Assembly (NCBI GenBank): GCA_032622095.1
Contig: CP136061.1
Location: 65,539,127-65,603,126 of the forward strand
Source: Siphonodentalium dalli
Lineage: Eukaryota > Mollusca > Scaphopoda > Gadilida > Siphonodentaliidae
Length of the DNA: 64,000 nucleotides
Direction of reading: 5' to 3'
Below the pieces are notes generated by a model. That model saw only the letters and a program-made list of their open reading frames with translations, was not told the origin of the DNA and made no database searches. Positions 49,101 to 55,225 of the stretch are shown one piece after another. Numbering within the stretch: position 1 is the first letter of the stretch; each line of letters starts with the position of its first letter. The position numbers and the translations under genes were made by a program.

Positions 49101-49724
49101 AAAGACACGGATGGCGTTTGCAGTGGGTATGCTGTTAAAATATTCTCACCCGTTAAAACTGCCATAAACAGAAATATTATTTATAAAATATAGACATATT
49201 TTGTTTTTATAGCAATCATAAACATCGCGTAAATAGTATGTTATTGCCAAAATCATACACTGTGTTATGTAAACAAAAGCCAGGTTCTGTAACATTTTTG
49301 GCTTTTGTTTACATACAAATCGTAGTATGAACTTGACAATAACGTGCAAATTACGCGATATTTATGATTGGTATAAGAACAAAATCTGTCTATATTTTAA
49401 TATTGTTTCTGTTTATTGTGGTTTTAACCGGATGTGACTATTTTAACAGCAATATCAACCACGAAGGCCATCTGTGCCTTTAACACAAACTATGAGACCA
49501 CTATTTCCACAACACCAGCAGTTGTATGAATTATCTATCAAACAATTAACATATCAGTATCAAGAGGAGCACTTTTCCAAAATAAAATAATTCAACAACA
49601 CGAATATCTTCAAAAGCATTTTGTTTTGTAATAAATACAATAATGTACCTGTATGTGATCTTCCGTCTGCTAAATATTTGTTTATAAAATCATCCTCATC
49701 TCCAATAGGACTAAGTTTACTCAT
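21942..49724 (-). CDS. CEP85: CEP85/CEP85L orthologue, centrosomal coiled-coil protein (12 coding exons, 722 aa)
   Basis: Twelve exons join without any phase conflict into a 722-residue frame from ATG at 49724-49722 to TAG at 21944-21942. Residues 1-255 are a low-complexity, Ser/Pro/Gln-rich N-terminus. Residues from about 330 to 645 are coiled coil. Landmarks shared with vertebrate CEP85 (762 aa in human) occur in order: IGDLPTPEE (human LADLPTLED), LALQNQDLSEQN (LSVQNQDLIEKN), PNMSLLLGV (PNLSLLLGI) and the C-terminal KYAADMGDKC ending ITQ (RYAQDMGENC, VTQ). In vertebrates CEP85 binds STIL through a C-terminal coiled coil to promote PLK4 activation and centriole assembly, and antagonises NEK2; the equivalent region here is exons 10-11. 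Introns total about 25 kb and are full of transposons. No AATAAA complement is near the stop; an ATTAAA complement lies at 21237-21242. A 5' UTR exon upstream of 49724 is likely but not located. Confidence 0.93.
22758..22966. mobile_element. hAT-like foldback MITE, family A copy 5 (internal deletion)
   Basis: Termini CAAGCCTTGAAATAGTGTG and CTATTTCAAGGCTTG; target duplication TATAATTT against TTTAATTT (7 of 8). Only 209 bases: the left hairpin is complete and most of the middle and right hairpin is deleted. Lies in CEP85 intron 11. Confidence 0.87.
23160..23760 (+). other. CpG-richer island inside CEP85 intron 11, possible exon or regulatory region
   Basis: CG dinucleotides are more frequent than in the surroundings (GATGCGTCGTC, ACTTCCGACTCGATT, GACCGTTCGC). 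A frame open from 23491 reads DIAIGSQFDREGIERELLRE and continues to a possible donor AGAG followed by GTAATA at about 23630. It has no start codon and no known relative that I recognise. It could be an unidentified exon, an old transposon coding piece or a promoter. Confidence 0.3.
24596..24992 (+). repeat. Tandem duplication, about 190-200 bp x 2, diverged
   Basis: The two halves align in order: GACTCGAAGTTGAAGAAAAA / GACTTGAAGTTGGGGAAAAC; ATATCAGCATCTCTGTCCC / ATATCAGCATCCCTGTCCCC; TATATACCATTTCCATGGCC / CTATATCATTTCCATGGTC; and TTCCCTCATATGGTG in both. It occupies the loop between the CTTAAG clusters. Confidence 0.8.
25911..25934. repeat. Poly-G tract, 24 nt
   Basis: An uninterrupted run of 24 G in the middle of the third CTTAAG cluster. 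Read from the window; exact length is uncertain because homopolymers are error-prone in assemblies. Confidence 0.9.
26066..26990. other. Unassigned segment in CEP85 intron 11 with scattered short open frames
   Basis: Locally richer in CG than average. A 31-codon frame on the + strand begins at the ATG near 26732 with a hydrophobic start (MSAIVLAVLSTVRAS) resembling a signal peptide, ending FLPNIIP. It is too short to trust and no splice partner is visible. AATCGATC motifs near 26274 and 26313 make a small inverted pair. Confidence 0.25.
27087..27306 (-). CDS. CEP85: CEP85 exon 11
   Basis: The acceptor CTGTCTTACAG is followed by TTA GCT in phase 0; the exon leaves in phase 1 at ACAG before GTAAAT. 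It encodes LALQNQDLSEQNL and the block HCYTEIQSVVQICLQ to PNMSLLLGV, the most conserved part of the family. Confidence 0.94.
27352..27993. mobile_element. DNA-transposon-like element with perfect 20-bp terminal inverted repeats
   Basis: AGGTGACACTCCACAGTTTC at the left pairs exactly with GAAACTGTGGAGTGTCACCT at the right. The interior, about 600 bases, is non-coding. No clear target duplication. It sits in CEP85 intron 10, 45 bases upstream of the exon 11 acceptor. Confidence 0.8.
28396..29118 (+). mobile_element. Pearl-like tandem element I, copy 2 (about 160 bp x 3-4)
   Basis: Begins GACACTGTAGCTCAACTTGG and ends with ATAGCTCAACTTTAG and AAAGTTGAGCT. The core repeats GAAATCCAAGATGGCTGCC, a T-rich stretch, CTCCCATCTAGAGGT and GAAGATCCATATGAAGTTTG at roughly 155-160 base spacing. 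Lies in CEP85 intron 10. Confidence 0.7.
29225..29395 (-). CDS. CEP85: CEP85 exon 10, followed by a GC-AG intron
   Basis: The acceptor CACCATTAG precedes TTA TTG GAG; the exon ends AAAGAG and the intron begins GCAAGT, the usual context of a GC donor. No in-frame GT donor fits, and joining to exon 11 restores the conserved KKE-LALQNQDL. Encodes the coiled coil containing RVTQEEESVNALRQEID. Confidence 0.92.
30599..30883 (-). CDS. CEP85: CEP85 exon 9, entered through an AT-AC intron
   Basis: The exon begins TTG GGC AGA TAT immediately after ATGATAC, giving LGRYKDQSD in phase 0, and ends GCCAAAAAG before GTAAGA in phase 0. It is 95 codons of coiled coil, including RIKSVGDTAVLARTLDDM. Confidence 0.9.
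31554..31698. mobile_element. TTAA-type MITE, family P, half copy
   Basis: Matches the right half of the element at 60324-60969: TGTTGTTTGCAT, GTATTTTG, CTCAAATTCATTCATTTGTT, CATAAATGGCCGGATTTAGT and GTACAGTACCCCT next to TTAA at 31699-31702. Lies in the AT-AC intron. Confidence 0.75.
31875..32400 (-). pseudogene. Frameshifted ORF fragment resembling the first ORF of DIRS-like retroelements
   Basis: On the - strand one frame reads FVNLDKF, then VDTWTDAFLTFILLYLNVHP; the frame then shifts and continues as FHHMHTICWAAAKCGGSAWH. The pattern W-T-D-A-F followed by a Y-x-x-x-H-P motif and an H-T-I-aromatic helix resembles the capsid-like ORF found beside tyrosine-recombinase retroelements in many invertebrates. 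At least one frameshift and several stops; no recombinase or reverse transcriptase is visible nearby. Confidence 0.4.
32569..32721 (-). CDS. CEP85: CEP85 exon 8
   Basis: The acceptor GGATTGTTTTCAG is followed by CTT GAT GCT in phase 0; the exon ends ATACAAGAA directly before ATATCCTTT. Encodes 51 residues with the family motif LEHFIGDLPTPEE. Confidence 0.93.
32778..33490 (+). repeat. Tandem element, about 150-165 bp x 3, with flanking direct repeats
   Basis: Units share GACAAACCTGGTTTT, AAACTCGA, GATATTGTTGTGAA and GGTTGACATTT. The two ends share AACTCACATA, ACGGCTATGTTATATAGG and TTGCCGCC/GTCGCCGCC (near 32778-32840 and 33399-33460). The layout is like the pearl-type blocks elsewhere in the window. 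Lies in CEP85 intron 7. Confidence 0.65.
33636..33714 (-). CDS. CEP85: CEP85 exon 7
   Basis: Begins T completing a Gly codon split by the intron (GG|T), then GGA GCA GAA; ends ATGAATCAG before GTATCC in phase 0. Encodes AETEIIKYKNAMRQSEQG. Confidence 0.9.
33870..34070 (+). mobile_element. Family L element, unexpanded copy
   Basis: Reads ATTGACGAGTAGTTATCCC, TTTGTTGAACATATTATCTG, TTTCCCACCAATGAATAAGA, TTCCTTCTGCACTT and CCTCCAGATGAATAATTGAC. The segment that became the minisatellite at 1561-1989 is present once here. Confidence 0.65.
34750..34844 (-). CDS. CEP85: CEP85 exon 6
   Basis: The acceptor TATTTTTGCAG is followed by GAA GCT CAG in phase 0; ends AAACTCGG before GTTAGT in phase 2. Encodes EAQYENSRLRADKIRD, aligned to human LQRENTFLRAQ. 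Confidence 0.92.
35107..35536. mobile_element. hAT-like foldback MITE, family A copy 6
   Basis: Termini CAAGCCTGCAAACAGTGTG and ACTATTTGCAGGCTTG; target duplication CATGAGAG against CAGGAGAG (7 of 8). Same subfamily as the copy at 14583. Confidence 0.87.
35623..36378. mobile_element. hAT-like non-autonomous transposon with CAGGGTTTCC ends
   Basis: CAGGGTTTCCGCCAGG at the left pairs with CCTGGCGGAAACCCTG at the right, and ACATATA flanks both sides (35616-35622, 36379-36385). CAGGG-type termini are typical of hAT elements, although the readable duplication is 7 rather than 8 bases. The 756-base interior contains no transposase frame. Confidence 0.85.
36466..36612. mobile_element. TTAA-type MITE, family C copy 6 (partial)
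   Basis: One hairpin TTCTCTTATATATGCTAGTC / GCCTCGCATATATAATAG, then AAGCTACAGTCATCGTGGAAG; TTAA at 36613-36616. The left end is degenerate. Confidence 0.7.
37033..37467. mobile_element. hAT-like foldback MITE, family A copy 7
   Basis: Termini CAAACCTGAGTTTAGTGTG and AGTAAACTCAGGCTTG. GAGTATAT abuts the left end and recurs 8 bases beyond the right end. The element ends 25 bases from the 5' splice-site side of CEP85 exon 5. Confidence 0.85.
37493..37577 (-). CDS. CEP85: CEP85 exon 5, flanked closely by two MITEs
   Basis: The acceptor GTATGTTTCAG precedes GATGAAG; the exon ends AAACTACAG before GTATAT in phase 0. Encodes MKLKLRQYDGGMFSSREQN. Only 23 intronic bases separate the acceptor from the TTAA-type MITE, so the branch region must be in or at the edge of that MITE. 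Confidence 0.9.
37603..37862. mobile_element. TTAA-type MITE, family C copy 7
   Basis: TTAA at 37599-37602 then CCCTTTTATGACTGGAGA. Two hairpins with TTATATATG stems follow. The right end is replaced at GGCACAGG by the start of a pearl-like element (CCTGTAGCTCAACTTGG). Confidence 0.8.
37860..38165 (+). mobile_element. Pearl-like tandem element I, copy 3 (partial)
   Basis: Begins CCTGTAGCTCAACTTGG and carries AAAATCCAAGATGGCCACTG, CTCCCATCTAGAGGAGATC and GGCTGCAGGGTGTGCCGATG, matching the copies near 17.4 and 28.4 kb. Confidence 0.65.
38638..38664. repeat. Poly-C tract, 27 nt
   Basis: Uninterrupted run of 27 C in CEP85 intron 4, one of four G/C homopolymers of 23-27 nt in the window. Confidence 0.9.
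38828..38964 (-). CDS. CEP85: CEP85 exon 4
   Basis: The acceptor TTGATTTTAG is followed by AGT TTA CAC in phase 0; using the AG two bases later hits a stop. Ends ATCAACAG before GTCTGC in phase 2. Encodes SYENVTQSMNLRNDEYPG and the start of the coiled coil DMIRDRDQTINR. Confidence 0.92.
39519..39628. mobile_element. Small palindromic MITE with CCCTTTCAGTG ends
   Basis: CCCTTTCAGTGCCAAGTCCG pairs with CGGACTTGGCACTGAAAGGG; TTAA follows the right end (39629-39632), the left target is degenerate (ATTC). A compact member of the TTAA-type class, with no sequence relation to family C beyond the CCCTTTC start. Confidence 0.75.
40298..40440. mobile_element. Palindromic element, 143 bp
   Basis: Left arm GATCTTCAACTCGTTATGTT and GGGATATAAGATTTTATGAA, right arm TTCATAAAATCTTATATCCC and AACATAACTTGTTGGAGATC. 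Arms are about 90 percent complementary by eye. Confidence 0.75.
40533..41197 (-). CDS. CEP85: CEP85 exon 3 (largest exon)
   Basis: The acceptor ATTTTCAG precedes GATGGAGTGG, completing a split Gly codon; ends TCATCTAAG before GTATTT in phase 0. Encodes 221 residues of the poorly conserved N-terminal half, rich in Ser, Pro, Asn and Gln, with probable phosphosites (TIAPSPVIK, PQPAVQRRPSPN). No structured domain is evident. Confidence 0.92.
41265..41519. mobile_element. TTAA-type MITE, family C copy 8
   Basis: Left end degenerate (TTATGACGGGAGCTGAGCTG), inner hairpins intact, right end GATCCAGTCATGGAAGGG with TTAA at 41520-41523. Lies in the 958-base CEP85 intron 2, 67 bases from the exon 3 acceptor. 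Confidence 0.78.
41817..41957. mobile_element. TA-type MITE, family B copy 5
   Basis: Ends TGTAATGCCCTAAATAATCG and CGATTATTTAGGGCACTACTG then TA; one half of the inner hairpin is deleted. Confidence 0.78.
42156..42179 (-). CDS. CEP85: CEP85 exon 2, 24-nt microexon
   Basis: Bounded by TTTCAG and GTTAGT; it keeps phase 1 on both sides and encodes DYQKIQAS between exon 1 and exon 3. Because its length is a multiple of three, skipping it would keep the frame (exon 1 to exon 3 would read through a Gly). Confidence 0.85.
42643..43391 (+). repeat. Tandem duplication of the transposon left end, about 375 bp x 2
   Basis: Both units start TAGTGAGGGCCCACGTGTA and continue in parallel through TTCTAGTTATTCCGGGGTC, AAATTTAAAGAGCG, TAGTTTTCTCTG, CTTCTGGAGG and TTTGCATTATTTCATTGG. 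The second lacks the CTAGTAG hexamer region. Confidence 0.85.
43760..45525 (-). pseudogene. Decayed gene of a widespread invertebrate transposon-associated family
   Basis: Reading the - strand across frames gives consecutive pieces: MESCDGNPFSGEQELRNIM at 45525, LKKNPSTSTCADLAAIF and SEVRVIFDRYISNSLKERKK near 44970-44860, KSLLSHIDTKAQLTEYFADK near 44745, DVHSVDTDVLV near 44500, LGLNAISGTDWGGKF near 44340, and WELFRLKNLQGEKLPPTP near 44120. The order and spacing resemble uncharacterised proteins I recall as repeated many times in coral, mussel and lancelet genomes. I do not know their function. Several frameshifts and stops show it is dead. Its location between terminal inverted repeats suggests it is the cargo or core gene of that element. 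Confidence 0.6.
45545..46125 (+). repeat. Minisatellite, about 48 bp x 12
   Basis: Units read GGATAAGGTACTGTTTAATG, then CTGCACCAGCACAGCTCC and GTCATGAATG. Roughly a dozen units with modest divergence lie just inside the right end of the transposon. The part CTGCACCAGCACAGCTCCGT, followed by CATGAAAGGG, resembles the CAGCAGTGCAGCTCCCGT and ATGAAAGGG end of family C MITEs, so it may have grown from one. Confidence 0.85.
46999..47275 (+). pseudogene. Penelope-like element remnant: GIY-YIG endonuclease domain
   Basis: A + strand frame reads CKHQYVGETKRSFKVRMKEH, continues to PVSTHFTQGDHHIGDLQYRG, is broken by TGA at 47212-47214, and resumes as EYNWMFLLRTIYPEGMN. This is the usual order of the GIY-YIG domain that ends Penelope-like retroelement proteins (YVGET, the HF-x-x-x-H-x-I block, and W-x-x-x-LRT-x-YPEG-x-N). 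No reverse transcriptase is visible. Lies in CEP85 intron 1. Confidence 0.65.
47505..47940 (+). repeat. Tandem element, about 140-150 bp x 3, with AAAC-type tail
   Basis: Units share TCAATGGCACCTATCCCA, GGGTCAATTACCCCT, ACAAATTTTCAGATCCGAGG and CCAGCCGTTTGGTCACC, and end in GAAACAAACAAACAAACAAA. The tail suggests a retroposed (SINE/LINE 3' end) origin. Confidence 0.55.
48248..48275. repeat. Pentanucleotide microsatellite (TATCC)n
   Basis: Five and a half units of TATCC directly following AATAAAA. Confidence 0.9.
49103..49479. mobile_element. TTAA-flanked foldback MITE
   Basis: TTAA at 49099-49102 and 49480-49483 flank inverted ends AGACACGGATGGCGTTTG and CGAAGGCCATCTGTGCCT. Arms extend inward (CTGTTAAAATA / TATTTTAACAG and AAGCCAAAAATG-type inner pairing). 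170 bases downstream of CEP85 exon 1 in its first intron. Confidence 0.82.
49649..49724 (-). CDS. CEP85: CEP85 exon 1 (first coding exon)
   Basis: ATG at 49724-49722 with G at -3 (ACGTCATGA); encodes MSKLSPIGDEDDFINKYLAD and leaves in phase 1 at ACATACAG before GTACAT. This is the first ATG of the joined frame. A possible acceptor upstream (TGTGGTAG near 49765) hints at a separate 5' UTR exon. Confidence 0.85.
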
Positions 49725-49769
49725 GACGTAAATCCAAGAAAGGAAAAAATTAATCGAACAGCTACCACA

Positions 49770-51002
49770 GAGAAATCAACATGGTTCCAGCAATCACACA
49801 CATGTAGTAAATCCTTGGCTGTCACTCAGCAGAGAAATGAGAAAATGACTGAGCAAAATCAAATTAATCCAGCAAATCTGTTCGCACTGAGGTCACATGA
49901 GGTGATTAGGGATTAAATCCTCTTCTGTCAAAAGGCTTAATGAGAAGTCCATGAAATTAACACACTCTCCTGTGCTCAACAACTAGCAGAGAGAACTGCG
50001 GAATTGTAAGCAAATTAGCACGCAATTGTTTGCAGACAAAAAAAGTTTAAGCAGAAAAAAAAACTTATACAGGTAATTAGTAACTTAATTGGCAACAAGT
50101 GTGAAAGAGAGAAAATCTGGTTAAAACATGTCCCTCCTATCAATATGAGTTGTACTGTTATACCAAAGGGCAGAGCAGTGTGATATAGTGTGGGAGAAGT
50201 ACAATACAGCAAGGCATATAAGGCTGCTGGAAAGTTTATGTTTGGTCACAATGTTTGGTCCATGATTGTGATACTATGCAAACAACACAGGTTTTTATCA
50301 CTTGAGCATTTGTTGATGAAGGAGATATAGAATCATGTTAAAGTTAAAAATAACAGTCCAATAAAAACAAACTAGTTAAGGGGGGAGATCAAGTGACCAA
50401 TTTTGAATGGGCATTTCCATGCAAAATTTCCAGAGCGAGAGTGGCAAATATTTATTGGTGTGACACGATGCGGAATTGAAAACAATACATATTAATCTGC
50501 TGGGTCGGCTTGAAACTTGTTCCATTGGAACGCTGGTACTTATTTTGGAATTTAATATTAATTTTTCAAAAGTATATTTTTATTATTCCAGAAAAACGTT
50601 GTAAATAAAGTTATAGCAAAATTGTATAAATTACCTACCCATCAGTTAAATATTACACACGACTTTTAGTTCCCGGACAACTGCTTTACATGTATATATA
50701 ACTTTTTGCTCTGGAGTTTTGCATGATGTAAACCCCCATTCAAAATTAGTCACTTGACCTCACACTTATCTCTTTTAGTGCAACATCCATGGGTGCTGGA
50801 AAACAGGTGGGGTGACAAAAAAAAAGTTCATGTAATATTATTGCACTAAACTCTAGACAACACTGTGGGTTTTACAATGTGTGAAAAAAGCACATTGTGA
50901 CAGGTATTTGGAAGTGGTGTGTCACAGCGTCACTGGTAAAAGCTTAAAAATATTCCATGAATGCAACTTGAGCATTGTTGAATGTTGATTCGATACATGA
51001 TG
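49770..51002. other. Non-coding region upstream of CEP85 exon 1
   Basis: No gene is visible. AT-rich, no obvious TATA or CpG-rich core, so if this is upstream of a 5' UTR exon the promoter is further right. Confidence 0.4.
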
Positions 51003-51203
51003 TGCCCAATGGGTGCACATCACCATTTGGGAACTACCATGAAAATCTGTGTCTTGGTCTCCCATAGTAAATGAGGCCATGCAGAATGAGGTCTTAAGAG
51101 GATGAATTTAGTGATGCTAGCCCACTATGCGAGGTAACATCACTAAATTCACCCTCTGGGGACCTCATTTTGCAAATGTCCTGCACCATATTTTTAGGCC
51201 TGA
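51003..51203. mobile_element. hAT-like foldback MITE, family A copy 8 (right part only)
   Basis: Carries GTGCCCAATGGGTGCACATC, GAATGAGGTCTTAAGAGG, the GCTAGCCCACTATGCGAGGT tip and TCACCCTCTGGGGACCTC, ending TTTTTAGGCCTG. The left end is missing. Confidence 0.75.
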
Positions 51204-51962
51204 AAACAAGTAAATTGGTTGTGTTTGCCTACGAGACAAAACAATCATCTCAGGAAGTGAAAGTAAACTCATTGTCAAATGTAACGGGATGGAAATTATA
51301 ACAGGTTATAACGTCATCATTCAACACGGATAACACTTACTCTTATGACATCAAATGATCCATGTAATTATCATGAAGAATGTAACCCCTCATCCCCCCA
51401 CTTTCAATGTTTGAAGACAAAGTTCGGACACAATTGTTTAACTTTCCATAAACGTTGAATAATTAAATCTTACCAAAAACTCAATGATTAATATGAACAA
51501 GTTGTCATTTTAAAATCTGATGTTAACATATTTTATATATGGAATCAATACATTTTCAGTAATACATAAACATGGCATAAAATAGTAAAAGATGATATAT
51601 GACACATTCTGGAATATAAGCAAACCTTTCATTTTGATTCTCAATTTTTAATCCGTAATGATAAAGATCTCACGTAACATACTACGAATATGGAATAACT
51701 TGATCATTAAATTTTTGCAATGAATGAATAACTTGGATTGATTTGATAATATCCCATTTCATCCTACCGGTATACCAGTGAACATGCATGATTTCACCAA
51801 GGACTTGTGATGTTTCACAATCATTTAGTACCTACTTAGCAAGGTACACATGAACACCTGTGTCCAGTACTACATCTACATGTAGAAGATTCAACGTGAG
51901 GGCCATTTATAGCCACCTGAGATCGCCGCTAACCATATGTAATAAGAGGTCGATAACCCAAT

Positions 51963-51985
51963 CCCCCCCCCCCCCCCCCCCCCCC
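51963..51985. repeat. Poly-C tract, 23 nt
   Basis: Uninterrupted run of 23 C between ACCCAAT and GAAAACAGG. Confidence 0.9.
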
Positions 51986-52593
51986 GAAAACAGGTAGCTT
52001 CTTGGGGTATTTTATTAGCTTATTTTAACACAAAGATGTGAAGTACTAGCAAAAATCTGATTATCTCCTTCTTGTAATCTGCTTCTGCGTTTTTATTTAT
52101 TTGTTGTCTGCTTTTATCATCTGATTCCAACTTGATGATGACCTGTTCTCAATCTCAAAGGTGAATCACACACCAAATATCAAGAAATTCTTTGGAAGAT
52201 TGCTCAAGTTATCTTCAGATGTTTCATAATTAATTAGCATCTACATTGTACTTAGCAAGATAAAGGCAAACACCTGTGTCCAGTGCTACATCCAGATGTA
52301 AAATATTTGACTAAGAAATTGAGGGTCATTTATAGTCACTTGAGATCCTGGCTAACTATATGTTATAAGAGCATTGATTACTACCATAAAAGTATGAGTG
52401 TTTGCCCATGTCTGTATTCAGCAATAGACAGATAATTTTGAATGCCTAAGTGACTGATAGAGTTGGGGAGTTTCCCTGGTCAAATAAAATGACATGTTTA
52501 CTTCCCTCACCCCTCACGATCTTGTGATAAGAAATAAGAACAAATTTAATCTGCCATTTGGTACATGTACATGTTAACTCTTTGATAACTAAA

Positions 52594-52676
52594 TGCAGGG
52601 ACCAGCCGAGAGAATTCAAATTGGGAGAAGTCACTTTTCTCTATTAGAAGGAGAAATGGACTGTAATCAAGGATAA
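52594..52676 (-). repeat. Inverted copy of the dispersed repeat at 12845-12935
   Basis: Contains TTGGGAGAAGTCACTTTTCT and GGAGAAATGGACTGTAATC, the complement of the order seen near 12.9 kb. Confidence 0.6.
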
Positions 52677-53520
52677 GTCATACATGTAAAGGGTGAAATT
52701 CAATTTACTCTCAAACATCACCTTTCTGTGATCTGGTAAGTATTATTCAATACAAGAGCCCATGTATACTAACATTATAATGAGTAGGTACACCATTTTA
52801 TACCATAATTGGCTATGCTACTGTGTGTATAACACCTGTTTTGTAAATTTCATCTTTACACCCTACTGTGGGTATAACGATTCCTACTATTGGTATAAAT
52901 TTCTACTGTTGTGTAAATGTTGCAACGGCACTTTATGTGTTAAAAGTTTATACCCATAGTAGAACGACCCGTCATTTGACCTCTGGTGACCTCGCTGTCG
53001 AAATTTAGCCCAATTTTTCGTCACGCCCGCTTCGCGAAGTAAATACACAATTTTTCCAACTCAAAACACACTGAAATGCGATAAGTGGTCTAAACACAGA
53101 GATATATAATATCCAATTCCATTTACTGGGTTTACTTGTCAAAAATGACACATTAAAGTTAGTTTAAAGATGATTTATGCTAGGTGCATGCACCGACAAA
53201 GTACACGTTTTATACAGGTCGGCGATAGCTGTTGAAAATGTAAACAAAACAAACGCACGTGTTCGTCTGCCTTTCAGTGTTTAAAGCGAAATGGTATCTG
53301 CAATGTGGGAAATCTGAATGTGTGTTCACATCAGCTGACTGATGCCCAAGAAAGTGGCGGATCGCCGAATTTCCTAGAAATATGTATTACTACGCGTGAC
53401 CCACATTCATGATAGCTTAACGTATTTGGGTCACTCGGTGCACATACATGTTAACAGTCACCGACAGAGTAGCAATACATTTACGAAGCGACCGAAGAAT
53501 AATAATTATGGTATAAACAA

Positions 53521-53664
53521 AATACACCCATAGTAGCCGAGAATAAAAAAAATCACCACTCGTGGAATTGTGGTTTTAACTGACCACTCGCCAAAGGCTC
53601 GTGGTTAATACCACAATACCACTCGTGCTGAAAATTTGTTATTCTCGGCTACTATGGGTGTATT
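53521..53664. mobile_element. Palindromic element
   Basis: AATACACCCATAGTAGCCGA (53521) pairs with TCGGCTACTATGGGTGTATT (53645-53664), with AGAATAA/TTATTCT extending it. Inner pairs CACTCGTGG/CCACTCGTG and ATTGTGGTTTTAA/TTAATACCACAAT give a second stem. A GGTATAAA/TATACCCATAGTAG motif recurs at 52.8-52.96 kb, so it may be part of a larger element from about 52.78 kb. Confidence 0.75.
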
Positions 53665-54251
53665 CTATATATAATCAGTAAATACACTTCAAATACTGTA
53701 TGCTGCTTTGAAATAAGCATACTGGTTTATCAGAGAGAAGTCACATCTCACTAGGACAAAAATGAGGAGAAGTAGCATATTTTAGGGAGAAGATGTCTCG
53801 CAAGTCACCCTCTAGGCGGATCCCTGACTAAATGAATTCTCCCATTCAGTTCTAAAAGTATACATTGCAATGGTCCATTCTTCATTTGTAGGGATGGTTA
53901 AATAATATAAAAAGTTGACAGTATGCAGAGAACCACTATGTCCTAACTAATTACCAATTTGGTATTATCTCTTAATTGGAGTCCTTATTATGAGTAATTT
54001 CATATGTATTCTTAATAATAATATAATGAGACTGTAATTGCCTTTACTATCCAAGTCAGCATAGCAAGGGGCATCAGGGGCTCAACACTCATCCACACCC
54101 TACCTCCAATTTCCTAACAAGTCACTGACGAGGGAGATAGAGTCTACCCAGTGGAAGAATGTGAATTACTATGTGCAAATTTAACGTGTTATGTTTATTT
54201 TATGCATTTTGACCAGTTGAAATTGTCTGTTAGTAAAAATGTTAACCTGTA

Positions 54252-54495
54252 TTAACCCTTTCTATACTAAAGCATCATTGATGAGTAGGAAATGTACAGA
54301 TAATAAGTTCAACAAATGTTGAACTTATTATCTGAACATTTCCCTCAAAATAGATAGGGCTCCTTCTGCGCTTGTATTTATTTGTCATCTGCTTTTATCA
54401 CATTGGCAGCCCTCCAAATGAATAATAGGTCATTCCAATGTACACTTTATAAGTTTTTAACAGACTGTGAGAATCTATTTAGTATACTAAAGAAA
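54252..54495 (+). mobile_element. Family L element with an internal inverted duplication
   Basis: Contains ATTGATGAGTAGGAAATGT, then ATAATAAGTTCAACAAATG directly facing TTGAACTTATTATCTGAACA (a perfect hairpin), TTTCCCTC, TCCTTCTGCGCTTGTATT and CCTCCAAATGAATAATAGG. No minisatellite expansion here. Confidence 0.62.
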
Positions 54496-54972
54496 GGGTT
54501 CAATGCTCTCAAGGCAATCGCTAGGTGAGAAGAAAGTTACCGCTATTGAAATTCCACTGATCAAATATTAAATATCAACTTATGAGAATGCACCATATTG
54601 GCATATATCAACTAAAACATATATGCCTCTCCAGATGTCCAAATTTTACTCATAACGGAATTTTCGAGAAAATGTATACAAAATTTTATTCTTTTGTTTT
54701 TAATATTAAACAAGATAATATTGAGTTTGGCCATTGCTGCTGCAAATACACAGCGCCTGTATCTGAACATAACCAATGTTGTCTGTATTTTAGACTTGTC
54801 TTTCGTGGTGGAAAACATATTACTAACTCTGCTGTTACAGTATAATATGTTTACAAACAATGGTTTTTACATTCCCACATGTGGATTCTCATCACTGGAG
54901 GATTATTGATAATGGAAGTAAGAACAAATTTGTTCTATTTTTGTTAAGTTCTTCTTGGTAATAATTGTTTAT

Positions 54973-55225
54973 CCCTTCCATGACTGGAGCTTCCTGAAAT
55001 TTTTTGAAAATGCTGTGACAATGCATTCTCTTATATATATGCGAGTCTCCCTTGGGGTGCCTCGCATATACATGTATAAGAGAATACATTGGCCAAGCAA
55101 TATGTACCTTGACCTTGTATTCTCTTATATATGTGAGGCTCCCTATGGGAGACTCGCAAATATAAGAGAATGCACTGGCACAGAATCTTTAATGCTGCAC
55201 TAGCTCAGCTCCAGTCATGAAAGGG
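54973..55225. mobile_element. TTAA-type MITE, family C copy 9 (complete)
   Basis: Ends CCCTTCCATGACTGGAGCT and AGCTCCAGTCATGAAAGGG; TTAA at 55226-55229, and TTAT at the left. Two complete inner hairpins. The cleanest full-length reference copy with the one at 12180. Confidence 0.88.
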
